Positions 1 through 7,811 are shown, numbered from the stretch's first letter. The stretch: DNA of 13,351 nt from Sulfurimonas sp. (GCA_022712845.1 JAFLJV010000177.1:1-13351); one strand, 5' to 3'. Notes: generated by a model not told the origin, from the letters alone. Numbers and translations: made by a program.

Positions 1-292
1 GAATCTCTTTTTTAGTTAAAAAATATTTTGGCATTCCTATTTTTTTTCCATTTAATGCTTTGTAAAATTTGTTAAAATCTATACTATTAATTGTAGGTCC
101 ACTAAAACTTGTTTTTATATTTTTATGAGTAAAATTAGCAACTATTTTTCCCTCTCCTTTTTCACCATGACAATTATGACACCCAATACCTCTTGGATTT
201 TTATATAGTGATGAGGCATACTCCATAGGGGTAATAAAACTACTTTTTGCAAATAGATAAAATGGTATCACTAAAAATAATACAAACTTCAT
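1..292 (-). CDS. Small secreted c-type cytochrome (5' part only)
   Basis: Reading the minus strand from an ATG at 292 gives 97 codons that run off the left edge. Residues 1-15 form a hydrophobic signal peptide ending in LFAK. A single haem-attachment motif C-H-N-C-H lies at residues 38-42. A Gly-Met-Pro at 86-88 is placed where class I cytochromes c carry the methionine sixth haem ligand. The order signal peptide, CxxCH, then MP indicates a periplasmic monohaem electron carrier or the haem domain of a larger protein. A ribosome binding site (AAAAGG on the minus strand, at 300-305) lies 7 bases before the ATG and fixes the start. It is divergent from folD. The cognate partner and total length cannot be seen because the 3' end lies outside the window. 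Confidence 0.85.
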   Translation of the reverse strand, partial: MKFVLFLVIPFYLFAKSSFITPMEYASSLYKNPRGIGCHNCHGEKGEGKIVANFTHKNIKTSFSGPTINSIDFNKFYKALNGKKIGMPKYFLTKKEI

Positions 293-317
293 AAAGCGAC
301 CTTTTAAAATATAACGC

Positions 318-324
318 TATAATA
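318..324. promoter_or_regulatory. Overlapping divergent -10 boxes (folD and cytochrome)
   Basis: The 58-bp divergent gap holds TATAAT on the plus strand at 318-323 and TATTAT on the minus strand at 319-324. Each is correctly placed for a short leader (about 20 bases) before the folD and cytochrome starts. No convincing -35 is seen, as is usual for sigma-70 promoters in Campylobacterota. Positions were read by eye; the transcription starts are inferred. Confidence 0.45.
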
Positions 325-350
325 TCAAAAAAATAATTTATGAGGTTTAA

Positions 351-1217
351 ATGCAACTTCTTGATGGTAAATCACTTTCAAAAAAAATAGAGATACAAGT
401 TACAGCAGATGTTAAAATGCTAAAAGACAAGTGTGGATGTACACCTGGTTTAGCAGTAGTACTAGTTGGTCATGATCCAGCAAGTAAGGCTTATGTAAAT
501 ATGAAGAAAAAAGCTTGTGATAGAACTGGTATATACTCTATCACTCACGATATGCCAGAGAATATATCCCAAGTTGCGATAGAAAAAATTATTCAAAATA
601 TGAATAATGACTCAACAATTGATGGAATTCTTATTCAACTGCCACTTCCCCCGCAGATTGATGAAAGAAAATTACTTGATCTTGTAGCTCCACAAAAAGA
701 TGTAGATGGATTTCACCCTTTTAATATTGGTCGTTTAACTACTGGACTAGATGGGTTTGTTCCATGTACACCTTTGGGAGTAATGGAGCTTTTAAGTGAA
801 TATAACATCGATGTAAAAGGTAAAAATTGTGTAGTTGTGGGTGCATCAAATATAGTTGGTAAACCTATGGCCTCACTTCTCTTAAATGCAGATGCTACAG
901 TTGAAGTTTGTCATATTTTTACAGATGATTTAAAAAAACACACACTAAATGCTGACATAGTTCTAGTTGGTGTTGGCGTAATCAATCTTATCAAAGAAGA
1001 TATGGTTAAAGATGGTGTAATAATCATAGATATCGGCATAAACCATACAGATGAAGGAAAACTTGTTGGTGATGTTGATTTTGCAAATGTAAGTAAAAAA
1101 TCATCGTACATAACACCTGTCCCAGGTGGTGTTGGTCCAATGACAATAGCAATGCTTCTTAGAAACACACTAAAAGCTGCAAAAACAAATGCTAAAGAGA
1201 GAAAAATAGATGAATAA
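351..1217 (+). CDS. folD: Bifunctional methylene-THF dehydrogenase / methenyl-THF cyclohydrolase
   Basis: FolD interconverts 5,10-methylene-, 5,10-methenyl- and 10-formyl-tetrahydrofolate in the cytoplasm, supplying one-carbon units for purine and formyl-Met-tRNA synthesis. The 288-residue length is typical. The catalytic set is visible: Tyr48 and Lys52 in ASKAYVNMKKK, Gln96 in ILIQLPLP and Asp119 in KDVDGFHP. The Rossmann part has VVVGASNIVGKP followed by C187-H188, and the family signature PVPGGVGPMT is near the C terminus. Where E. coli FolD has Arg and Lys next to the NADP phosphate (CHRFTK), this protein has Ile189 and Asp192, so the cofactor preference may differ. A GAGG ribosome binding site at 342-345 supports the start. 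It opens the operon and overlaps lepB by 8 bases. Confidence 0.97.
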   Translation: MQLLDGKSLSKKIEIQVTADVKMLKDKCGCTPGLAVVLVGHDPASKAYVNMKKKACDRTGIYSITHDMPENISQVAIEKIIQNMNNDSTIDGILIQLPLPPQIDERKLLDLVAPQKDVDGFHPFNIGRLTTGLDGFVPCTPLGVMELLSEYNIDVKGKNCVVVGASNIVGKPMASLLLNADATVEVCHIFTDDLKKHTLNADIVLVGVGVINLIKEDMVKDGVIIIDIGINHTDEGKLVGDVDFANVSKKSSYITPVPGGVGPMTIAMLLRNTLKAAKTNAKERKIDE

Positions 1218-2019
1218 TATTTTACACAAAATCTATAAATTTTCAAACTCATGGACTGGAACTATTGTAATTGTTCTTTTTATAATATTTTTTGTAGCTC
1301 AAGCTTTTAGAATCCCAAGTGGTTCTATGAAAGATTCTCTTCTTATTGGTGATCATCTTTTTGCTAAAAAATTTGCATACGGCATCTCTATGCCACATAT
1401 CCCTTTTATAGAACAATCCATAATGCCATGGAGTGATTCTCTTCGTTTAATAGATGGAGATACACCTAAAAGGGGTGATATAGTTATATTTAGATACCCA
1501 AAAAACACCAAACAACACTTTGTAAAAAGATGTGTTGCACTTCCTAATGATGAGCTATTTTTAAACAATAAAAATCTTTTTATTCACTTTAATGAAGGTG
1601 ACGAATGGATAAAAAATAATTATAAAGATTATGAACTTGTTGTGTTTATGGGAAAGCTTTGGGTTAAAAATCCTTATAGAAAAAATCATCCAGGAATTCA
1701 TAATGATGAGAAAATTATAAATAATGGAAGATATCATCAAGAATTATTTAACTTTGCACCTATTAAAGTTCCTGAGGGAAGTTATTTTATGATGGGTGAT
1801 AATCGTGACCACTCAAACGATAGCCGTTTTTGGGGAAGTGTTCCTTATGACAACATAGAAGGAACACCTTGGTTTATATATTTTAGTGTAGATGATAACT
1901 GGGAGATTAGATGGGATAGAATTGGTAAAACACCCACCGATTTAGAAGCTCCTGTTCATTTAGACAAGGCTATAGCAGAGAGAAAAATCACAGATAAAGA
2001 TGATCATGGAATCTATTGA
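1210..2019 (+). CDS. lepB: Signal peptidase I
   Basis: This inner-membrane serine endopeptidase removes signal peptides from exported proteins on the periplasmic side. At 269 residues it has one clear N-terminal membrane segment (about 16-33) followed by the catalytic region. The nucleophile is Ser39 in PSGSMKDS and the general base is Lys106 in FVKRCVALPND. Box D, GDNRDHSNDSR, lies at 196-206. The segment between the Lys box and box D (about 115-185) is rich in Asn, Lys and aromatic residues and represents the less conserved domain II. The start overlaps the folD end by 8 bases and is preceded by AAAGAGAG at 1194-1201, so translation is probably coupled. It can process exported proteins such as the neighbouring signal-peptide cytochrome; that link is general, not specific. 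Confidence 0.96.
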   Translation: MNNILHKIYKFSNSWTGTIVIVLFIIFFVAQAFRIPSGSMKDSLLIGDHLFAKKFAYGISMPHIPFIEQSIMPWSDSLRLIDGDTPKRGDIVIFRYPKNTKQHFVKRCVALPNDELFLNNKNLFIHFNEGDEWIKNNYKDYELVVFMGKLWVKNPYRKNHPGIHNDEKIINNGRYHQELFNFAPIKVPEGSYFMMGDNRDHSNDSRFWGSVPYDNIEGTPWFIYFSVDDNWEIRWDRIGKTPTDLEAPVHLDKAIAERKITDKDDHGIY

Positions 2020-2683
2020 TTTACTCAAAATTTTAGCAGCTGTACTTGCTCTAATAGTTGCTATCGTTGGGCATGAGATTATGCATGGATTGGTTGCTTA
2101 TATATATGGTGACAAAACCGCTAAAAATGCGGGTAGATTATCTATAAACCCTATATCTCACGTTGATTTAGTTGGTACTATTTTGGTTCCTGCAGCAACA
2201 TACTTTTTGCCAATGCTGATGGGTTCAGATAGTGGTTTTTTGTTTGGTTGGGCAAAACCAGTGCCAATCAATACTGCAACTGTGATTAAAAGAGGTGGTT
2301 ATAATGCAGCCATGCAGGTTGATTTAGCAGGAATAGTGTACAACTTTACTCTAGCGGCTTTTGCTTCTATAGCTATACTCTCTATGAGTCAGCCAACAAG
2401 TGGTGATGGTTTATTATATATATTTACTTATCTTTTTGTATTTCAACTACTCATTATTAACGTAGTTTTAGGAGTATTTAATCTGCTACCTATTCCTCAG
2501 TTTGATGGTGCTCACTTTATTATGCATTTATCATTAAAATATAAACTAAATTCTATAGCAGAATTTTTTTATAAGAATGAACGTTATGGCATAATAGTGG
2601 TTTTAATAATTCTTATGACACCACTTAAAAACTATTTACTAATAATGCCTGTGCAAACAATTTTAAGTATGTTACTATCATAA
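2000..2683 (+). CDS. M50 (site-2 protease-like) membrane metalloprotease
   Basis: This is a 227-residue polytopic membrane protein with the two hallmarks of intramembrane zinc proteases. HEIMH at residues 25-29 lies inside the first hydrophobic segment, and NLLPIPQFDG at 161-170 supplies the third zinc ligand Asp169. Between them are further hydrophobic stretches (roughly 55-75, 105-130 and 140-160), and one more lies near the C terminus. There is no PDZ domain, so it belongs to the small S2P-like subgroup and not to RseP/RIP regulators of the E. coli type. Substrates are unknown. It overlaps the lepB 3' end by 20 bases; a second in-frame ATG at 2006 is an alternative start that would remove only two residues. 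It sits directly after signal peptidase, a position I recall being kept in Helicobacter (HP0575). Confidence 0.88.
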   Translation: MIMESIDLLKILAAVLALIVAIVGHEIMHGLVAYIYGDKTAKNAGRLSINPISHVDLVGTILVPAATYFLPMLMGSDSGFLFGWAKPVPINTATVIKRGGYNAAMQVDLAGIVYNFTLAAFASIAILSMSQPTSGDGLLYIFTYLFVFQLLIINVVLGVFNLLPIPQFDGAHFIMHLSLKYKLNSIAEFFYKNERYGIIVVLIILMTPLKNYLLIMPVQTILSMLLS

Positions 2684-2695
2684 ACAAGGGATGAA

Positions 2696-3133
2696 ATGAA
2701 ATTTTACATTGCTACAGACCACGCTGGAATTGATTTAAAAGATTATACAATTGAATTACTAAAAGAAAAAGGTCATGAAGTTATTGATTTGGGACCATAT
2801 GACAAAACTAGAGTTGATTACCCTGATTATGCTGTAAAAGTAGTACAAAGTGTTTTAGATGATAAAGAATCTCAAGGTATACTTATTTGTGGTTCTGGAA
2901 TTGGTATGAGCATGGCTGCAAACAGATTTAGTGGAATAAGAGCTGCTCTTTGTCATGATGCATATACTGCATCTGTTGCTCGTGGTCATAATGATGCAAA
3001 TATATTATGTTTTGGTGAAAGAATTGTGGGCTGTGGTGTTGCAGAATCAATTCTTGATGCTTGGTGTGCATCTAATTTTGATGGTGGTCGTCATACTGGA
3101 CGAATTGCAAAAATTGAAGCAATAAACTCTTAA
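2696..3133 (+). CDS. rpiB: Ribose 5-phosphate isomerase B
   Basis: RpiB interconverts ribose 5-phosphate and ribulose 5-phosphate in the non-oxidative pentose phosphate pathway. The 145-residue protein is the usual size. It shows the N-terminal ATDHAGIDLK phosphate-binding stretch (Asp8, His9), the active-site Cys65 in LICGSGIGMSMAANR, and CHDAYTASVARGHNDANILCFG, which carries the catalytic His and Asn. These features fit RpiB rather than the sugar-specific LacAB isomerases, which lack this exact context, although members were once annotated as galactose-6-phosphate isomerase. AAGGG at 2686-2690 is the ribosome binding site; an ATG at 2691 is out of frame and closes at once. The product feeds PRPP synthesis, which the downstream apt enzyme uses. 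Confidence 0.95.
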   Translation: MKFYIATDHAGIDLKDYTIELLKEKGHEVIDLGPYDKTRVDYPDYAVKVVQSVLDDKESQGILICGSGIGMSMAANRFSGIRAALCHDAYTASVARGHNDANILCFGERIVGCGVAESILDAWCASNFDGGRHTGRIAKIEAINS

Positions 3134-3143
3134 AGGAAAATCT

Positions 3144-3476
3144 ATGTTTGTAGAATGGTCATTATTAACTGTTTTATCAATTTTATCTATATATCTATTT
3201 GTTAGAATGTTTTATTATAAAAGTATTACAACTAAAGAACAACGTAGTAATGATTTAATGAAGCTAACACTTCAAGAAGCAGAAATATTAATTAGAAAAT
3301 ATCAAATTCAACTCCAACGTGCCTTAGGTAATGTTGATATTTTGAGTGATGAGCTAACTAAACTAAGAAATGAACTTAAAATACTTAAACAAAGAAATAC
3401 AAAACATAGACAAGAAGTTGACCGTTTAAACAGCAAGATTAAAGCACTTGAAGGTCGTATCGATGCTTTATTATAA
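3144..3476 (+). CDS. Small single-pass membrane protein with a long coiled coil, function unknown
   Basis: I do not recognise a characterised family. The 110-residue protein starts with a hydrophobic segment (about residues 5-24). The rest, from about 33 to 108, is highly charged with leucine or isoleucine at heptad spacing and no helix breakers, predicting a continuous cytoplasmic coiled coil. No catalytic motif is present. The AAAGGA ribosome binding site just after the rpiB stop and only 10 bases between the genes show it is a true operon member. The architecture resembles small membrane-anchored scaffolds such as FtsB/FtsL or YgaP-like spacers, but I see no sequence signature that assigns it. 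It appears to occupy the place of HP0573 in the H. pylori gene order. Confidence 0.85.
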   Translation: MFVEWSLLTVLSILSIYLFVRMFYYKSITTKEQRSNDLMKLTLQEAEILIRKYQIQLQRALGNVDILSDELTKLRNELKILKQRNTKHRQEVDRLNSKIKALEGRIDALL

Positions 3477-3503
3477 TTACTAAAAAATATCGGAGGGAAA
3501 AAT

Positions 3504-4052
3504 ATGACACTTAGTAAAACTGAACGAAAAATTATTGAAAACTCAATTAGAGATATACAAGATTTTCCAAAACCTGGAATAGTTTTTAAAGATATTACAA
3601 CATTACTAAATAACAGAGAAGCTTATGGTGTTTTAATGAATCACTTATATCAGAGATATAAAGAGTATAACTTAGATTATATAGCTGGTATTGATGCTAG
3701 AGGCTTTATTTTTGGTGCTGCTCTTGCTCAGATGCTTGATATTGGTTTTGTTCCTATCCGCAAAAAAGGAAAACTTCCATATACAACTTTTACTGAAAAA
3801 TATGCATTAGAATATGGAGTGGATGAGATTGAAGTTCATATAGATGCTTTTAGTGAAATTCCTAATGCTAAAGTTCTTATGATTGATGATTTAATTGCAA
3901 CAGGTGGAACAGCTAATGCAGCTGCTACTCTAATCAATCAAACTGGAGCAGAATGTGTAGAGGCTTGTTTTATCATAGGACTTAGCTTTTTAGATGGTCA
4001 AAAAAAATTAAAAGAAAAAACTGAAGTTTATTCGTTAATAGAGGTTAATTAA
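3504..4052 (+). CDS. apt: Adenine phosphoribosyltransferase
   Basis: Apt salvages adenine with PRPP to form AMP and pyrophosphate in the cytoplasm. At 182 residues it has the usual family length. Signatures seen in order are [16 protein letters not shown] (20-35), [14 protein letters not shown], the flexible-loop stretch [12 protein letters not shown], and the PRPP-binding loop [14 protein letters not shown] (124-137) with the adjacent acidic pair Asp128-Asp129. A strong GGAGG ribosome binding site at 3491-3495 precedes the ATG. The stop codon shares one base with the trpB start (TAATG), implying coupled translation of the two. It belongs to the long folD operon, where rpiB provides the route towards its co-substrate. 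Confidence 0.97.
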   Translation: MTLSKTERKIIENSIRDIQDFPKPGIVFKDITTLLNNREAYGVLMNHLYQRYKEYNLDYIAGIDARGFIFGAALAQMLDIGFVPIRKKGKLPYTTFTEKYALEYGVDEIEVHIDAFSEIPNAKVLMIDDLIATGGTANAAATLINQTGAECVEACFIIGLSFLDGQKKLKEKTEVYSLIEVN

Positions 4053-5251
4053 TGTATATACCATCTGCTTCTAAGTATGATCCAGATGAAAATGGTCACT
4101 TTGGTATATTTGGTGGTAGATATGTACCTGAAACACTAATGCCAGCTCTTTTAAAATTAAAAGACGAATATGAAAAAATTCGTTTTGACAAAGAATTTTG
4201 GAAAGAGGTTCACTACTATTTAAATGATTATGTTGGTCGCCCTTCTCCACTTTACTTTGCTGAGAATCTTTCTAAAGAACTTGATGCTAAAATTTACTTA
4301 AAAAGAGAAGATTTAAACCATACAGGGGCTCATAAAGTAAACAATGTTATAGCACAAGGTTTGATGGCTAAAAGACTTGGTTATAAAAAAATTATCGCTG
4401 AAACTGGTGCTGGACAACATGGTGTGGCTACTGCTACTATTTGTGCTTTACTCGATTTAGAGTGTGAGATATTTATGGGTGCTAAAGATGTACAAAGACA
4501 AGAATTAAATGTTTTTCGTATGAAACTTCTTGGTGCTAAAGTAAATGCTGTTGAGAGTGGTTCTCGTACTTTAAAAGATGCTATGAATGATGCAATTCGT
4601 CACTGGGTTACAAATGCTAGAGATACTTTTTATATAATAGGAACTGTTGCAGGTCCACATCCTTATCCTATGATGGTTAGAGACTTTCAAGCTATTATTG
4701 GCTGGGAAGCTAGAGAGCAAATTTTAGAAAAAGAGAATCGCTTACCTGATCATATTATTGCATGTATTGGTGGTGGCTCAAATGCTATAGGAATGTTTCA
4801 ACACTTTTTAGAAGATGACGCGGTTGAGTGCATTGGGATTGAAGCTGGTGGACTTGGAATTGAGACTGATAAACATGGATGCTCACTTAAAAAAGGTCGT
4901 CCTGGTGTACTTCATGGTCAAATGAGTTATACACTTCAAGATGAGGATGGTCAAATTTTAGAAGCTCACTCTATAAGTGCTGGTCTTGACTACCCTGGAA
5001 TTGGACCAGAACACTCTTTTCATAATGACAATAAAAGTATCACTTATGATAATATAACTGATCAAGAAGCACTAGATGCTTTTGTTTGGTTATCACGTAA
5101 AGAGGGAATTATTCCTGCATTTGAGAGTTCTCATGCAGTTGCATATCTTAAAAAATTACCAAATATTAAAGATAAACTAATCATTGTAAATCTTTCTGGT
5201 CGTGGAGATAAAGATATGATTCAAGCAAAAGATATACTTAACTTTGATTAA
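4052..5251 (+). CDS. trpB: Tryptophan synthase beta subunit (TrpB1 type)
   Basis: TrpB is the PLP enzyme that joins indole and L-serine to give L-tryptophan, normally with TrpA as a partner. The 399-residue sequence has the N-terminal [17 protein letters not shown] of TrpB1, the Schiff-base lysine Lys95 in [10 protein letters not shown], the catalytic glutamate in [12 protein letters not shown], the PLP phosphate loop [10 protein letters not shown], and [14 protein letters not shown] with SGRGDKD near the C terminus. No residue of the active site looks altered. It ends the folD operon, overlapping apt by 1 base, with GAGG at 4041-4044 as ribosome binding site. No trpA or other trp gene is in the window, so it is uncoupled from a trp operon here; it may be the sole copy or a second one elsewhere complemented by trpBA. 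Confidence 0.96.
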   Translation: MYIPSASKYDPDENGHFGIFGGRYVPETLMPALLKLKDEYEKIRFDKEFWKEVHYYLNDYVGRPSPLYFAENLSKELDAKIYLKREDLNHTGAHKVNNVIAQGLMAKRLGYKKIIAETGAGQHGVATATICALLDLECEIFMGAKDVQRQELNVFRMKLLGAKVNAVESGSRTLKDAMNDAIRHWVTNARDTFYIIGTVAGPHPYPMMVRDFQAIIGWEAREQILEKENRLPDHIIACIGGGSNAIGMFQHFLEDDAVECIGIEAGGLGIETDKHGCSLKKGRPGVLHGQMSYTLQDEDGQILEAHSISAGLDYPGIGPEHSFHNDNKSITYDNITDQEALDAFVWLSRKEGIIPAFESSHAVAYLKKLPNIKDKLIIVNLSGRGDKDMIQAKDILNFD

Positions 5252-5265
5252 TATATAAATTAAAA

Positions 5266-6165
5266 TTAATGTCTATGCATCTTTCCAAATTCTAATTTTG
5301 AAGCTTCAAACATAGCATTTTTTGATCGTTGAATAATCGATTTTATACAATCATCATCATCTAATTCAGTAACACCGATAGCGAAATCTACTTTTACATC
5401 AGGCATAACTTCTATTATATTTAGCTCAACAAGAATTTTTTTTGCAATTACATCTGATGTAGTTTTATTAGTATGTGGTGATAATATAACAAAATCTGAG
5501 CCTGCCCACCTTGCAATAGAATCAGTTTCTCTAAGATATTTTTTAAGTTCTTGAGCAAAATTGGCTATAAATTTTTCTCCATATTCATACCCAAATATAC
5601 CAATAAACTTACTTATATCAAGCAGTCTTAAATAAAATATAGAAAATTTATTTTCATACCTAGCTGATAACGCTATTTGATGTTTTAAAATAGCTTGCAT
5701 ATGCATTTTACTAGATAGTTTCGATAATTGATCTATAGTTGCTAGACTTGCTAGTTTATCAATTTTTAATCTATATTCATTAAGTTTTAAAAATTGATTG
5801 GCATGTAAATTAACTCTAGCTAAAATTTCTTTTAAATCAAATGGTTTTTTAATATAATCAACAGCACCCATTTCATAGCATTCTATTAGTAAATTTGAAC
5901 TATACTCTTTTTCACTATCTATGAAAAGTAATGAAGGGGGAATTTCAAATGATTTATCCAATAAATCAAAAATTTCTTTTGGAGATAAAAAAGTCATATT
6001 TGAGTTTATTAAAGCTAAATCTAATTCACATATTCCTTCGATTTTTTTCAATTCATCTTCAGATGAGACAGATATAACATTATAATTATTTTTACTAAGT
6101 AACTCTACAAGAATTTCTAAATTTTGTATATTACTCTCTATTATTATTATATTTTTATTTTTCAT
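5266..6165 (-). CDS. Pseudo-receiver plus degenerate GGDEF protein with intact I-site
   Basis: The 299-residue soluble protein has an N-terminal receiver fold (1-120) and a C-terminal GGDEF fold (about 135-299). In the receiver the phospho-acceptor Asp is replaced by Asn54 (LALINSNM) and the acidic pocket reads E10-S11. The conserved switch lysine (YIKKPFD, 104-110) is retained. In the GGDEF domain the signature is A221-G-S-D-F225, losing the catalytic acidic third residue, and the guanine-contacting Asn region is shortened, although Asp183 is kept. An RxxD motif, R212-E-T-D215, lies exactly five residues before the signature, which is the canonical inhibitory c-di-GMP site. The likely role is therefore c-di-GMP sensing rather than synthesis, as in Caulobacter PopA. 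It converges on trpB with 14 bases between, and no kinase gene is nearby. Confidence 0.8.
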   Translation of the reverse strand: MKNKNIIIIESNIQNLEILVELLSKNNYNVISVSSEDELKKIEGICELDLALINSNMTFLSPKEIFDLLDKSFEIPPSLLFIDSEKEYSSNLLIECYEMGAVDYIKKPFDLKEILARVNLHANQFLKLNEYRLKIDKLASLATIDQLSKLSSKMHMQAILKHQIALSARYENKFSIFYLRLLDISKFIGIFGYEYGEKFIANFAQELKKYLRETDSIARWAGSDFVILSPHTNKTTSDVIAKKILVELNIIEVMPDVKVDFAIGVTELDDDDCIKSIIQRSKNAMFEASKLEFGKMHRH

Positions 6166-6170
6166 AATCC

Positions 6171-6176
6171 ATTATA
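6171..6176 (-). promoter_or_regulatory. -10 box of the pseudo-receiver gene, possibly leaderless
   Basis: TATAAT on the minus strand ends only five bases before the ATG at 6165. A start site seven or so bases downstream of the -10 would coincide with the ATG, and no Shine-Dalgarno sequence is present upstream, only a GGA four bases away. The start codon itself is well supported because the receiver fold begins at residue 5. The -35 is unrecognisable. Confidence 0.4.
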
Positions 6177-6240
6177 ACATGCTATAACCATTTTTTCTAT
6201 TTTTTATTTTTATATTAACTTTATTTTATAAATTTTAAGA

Positions 6241-6246
6241 TATTAT
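6241..6246 (+). promoter_or_regulatory. Candidate -10 box for pepA
   Basis: TATTAT lies 31 bases before the pepA ATG in a very AT-rich 112-bp divergent gap. The AGGA ribosome binding site is at 6269-6272. The surrounding sequence is so AT-rich that other boxes are possible, so this is only a candidate. Confidence 0.3.
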
Positions 6247-6277
6247 CAATATTTAAATTAATATATATAGGATTAAA

Positions 6278-7690
6278 ATGAATATTCAACTACTAGATAC
6301 TAATAAATCTGATGTAAAAGCAGAAGTATTAATAGAATTTTTAACTCAAAATGATCTAAAAGAGCATTCTGATGTAAATATACTTAACTCTGCTGGTTTT
6401 AAAGCTGAACAAGATAGCATATGTTTTTTACATGAAAAAGCCACTTTATTTTGTGGTGTTGAGAGTAAAAATAGTGATGATATTAGAAGTGCAAGTGCTA
6501 TTTTTATTAAAACTCTTAAAAATTCAAACTACAAAAGTGCAAAAATTCGTATTTTAAGTGATTTAACTTTAACTGCTTTAATTGAAGGAATTATTTTAGG
6601 AGGATATGAGTTTAATAAATATAAATCTAAACCTAGTGAAGTGACTCTACAAGATATATTTTTATGCTCAAATAATCTTGATTTTAGTAAACTTCAAACA
6701 ACTTTTAATGAAGCTATCATAATTGCAAACGCAACATGTTTCACTCGTGATATTGTAAATACCATTCCACATGATATGCACCCTCAAAGTATGGTAGAAT
6801 TAGCACAAACACTAGCTAAGAACAATAATCTAGAGTGTAGTATTTTACAAGAGGATGATTTAGAAAAAGAAAATATGCATGCTATGCTTGCTGTTGGTCG
6901 TGCTTCTATTCATGGTAGTGCTTTAATTCACTTAACATATAAACCAAAAAATCCTAAAAAAATTATCTCACTTGTTGGAAAAGGTTTAACATATGATAGT
7001 GGTGGGCTTAGTTTAAAACCATCAGCTTCAATGGTTACTATGAAAATGGACAAAGCTGGAGCTTGTGCTGTTTTTGGTATGATAAAAGCTGCTAGTGAAT
7101 TAAAGTTAGATGTAGAAATTCACGCTTTTATTGGTGCAGTTGAAAATATGGTTGGTGGAGATGCTTATAAGCCTGATGATGTTTTAGTCTCAAGAAGTGG
7201 CACAACAATAGAAGTAAGAAATACTGATGCAGAGGGTCGTTTAGTATTAGCTGATGTATTAGACTATGCCCAAGATAAAGTAGATGCTAATTATATATTT
7301 GATTTTGCAACACTTACTGGTGCTTGTATGGTAGCTCTTGGTCAATATACAACAGGTCTTATGGGTCACTCTCATAAACTAAAACATGATTTATCAAAAG
7401 CAGGAACTGCTTCTGGGGAACTTATTAGCTCACTTCCTTTTAATAAACATCTTAAAAAACTTCTAAAAAGTGATATAGCAGATATTTCAAATACTGCTTC
7501 AAAACCTTATGGTGGAGCCATAACAGCTGGATTATTTTTAGATAAATTTATAAGAGAAGAAAATAAAAAGAGATGGATGCATTTTGACATAGCTGGTTCT
7601 GCTTATACTGAGAGTCCATGGGACTGTAATGTTTATGGAGGCACTGGTGCTGGTGTTCGTTTAATTAGTAAATTTTTAAAAACTATATAG
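6278..7690 (+). CDS. pepA: Leucyl aminopeptidase, M17 family
   Basis: This cytosolic two-metal aminopeptidase trims N-terminal residues, preferring Leu and other hydrophobics, for peptide turnover. The 470-residue protein has a variable N-terminal domain (about 1-150) and a conserved catalytic domain. All metal and catalytic residues align with E. coli PepA at a constant offset of 35: Lys235 and Asp240 in VGKGLTYDSGG, catalytic Lys247, Asp258 in MKMDKAGA, Asp317 and Glu319 in the M17 signature NTDAEGRL (315-322), and catalytic Arg321. The C-terminal region keeps the usual glycine-rich GGTGAGVRL. AGGA at 6269-6272 precedes the ATG. Escherichia PepA also binds DNA in Xer recombination, but that property cannot be read from this sequence. 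In H. pylori, pepA and ychF are likewise adjacent, from memory. Confidence 0.96.
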   Translation: MNIQLLDTNKSDVKAEVLIEFLTQNDLKEHSDVNILNSAGFKAEQDSICFLHEKATLFCGVESKNSDDIRSASAIFIKTLKNSNYKSAKIRILSDLTLTALIEGIILGGYEFNKYKSKPSEVTLQDIFLCSNNLDFSKLQTTFNEAIIIANATCFTRDIVNTIPHDMHPQSMVELAQTLAKNNNLECSILQEDDLEKENMHAMLAVGRASIHGSALIHLTYKPKNPKKIISLVGKGLTYDSGGLSLKPSASMVTMKMDKAGACAVFGMIKAASELKLDVEIHAFIGAVENMVGGDAYKPDDVLVSRSGTTIEVRNTDAEGRLVLADVLDYAQDKVDANYIFDFATLTGACMVALGQYTTGLMGHSHKLKHDLSKAGTASGELISSLPFNKHLKKLLKSDIADISNTASKPYGGAITAGLFLDKFIREENKKRWMHFDIAGSAYTESPWDCNVYGGTGAGVRLISKFLKTI

Positions 7691-7811
7691 TTAAAAGATA
7701 TATAAAATTATAAAAATAAAATGGTTTATACAAAAGTAAAATAGCTTCATATTAACCGTTTTCAGGGATTTTATTTAGCAGAATCTCAAGAAAATAAAAA
7801 TACTATTTAAT

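Noticed and set aside
911..1252. Minus-strand 113-codon open frame
   Set aside because: It is antisense to the folD end with no ribosome binding site or recognisable protein features; folD has all its catalytic motifs.
1353..1568. Minus-strand 71-codon open frame
   Set aside because: It lies opposite the lepB catalytic region, and its Ser/Gly-rich content is what the complement of such coding sequence gives.
4052..5251. TrpB2-type enzyme
   Set aside because: The orphan position suggested TrpB2, but the length of 399 and the [18 protein letters not shown] terminus are of TrpB1 type.
5245..5270. ATTAAT repeats between trpB and the convergent gene as a terminator
   Set aside because: The repeats are short AT-only palindromes without a stable GC stem, so no terminator can be claimed.
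7691..7811. Small RNA or small ORF in the pepA-ychF gap
   Set aside because: Only a seven-codon ATG frame and a weak imperfect AT inverted repeat are present, and no promoter/terminator pair is seen apart from the ychF promoter.
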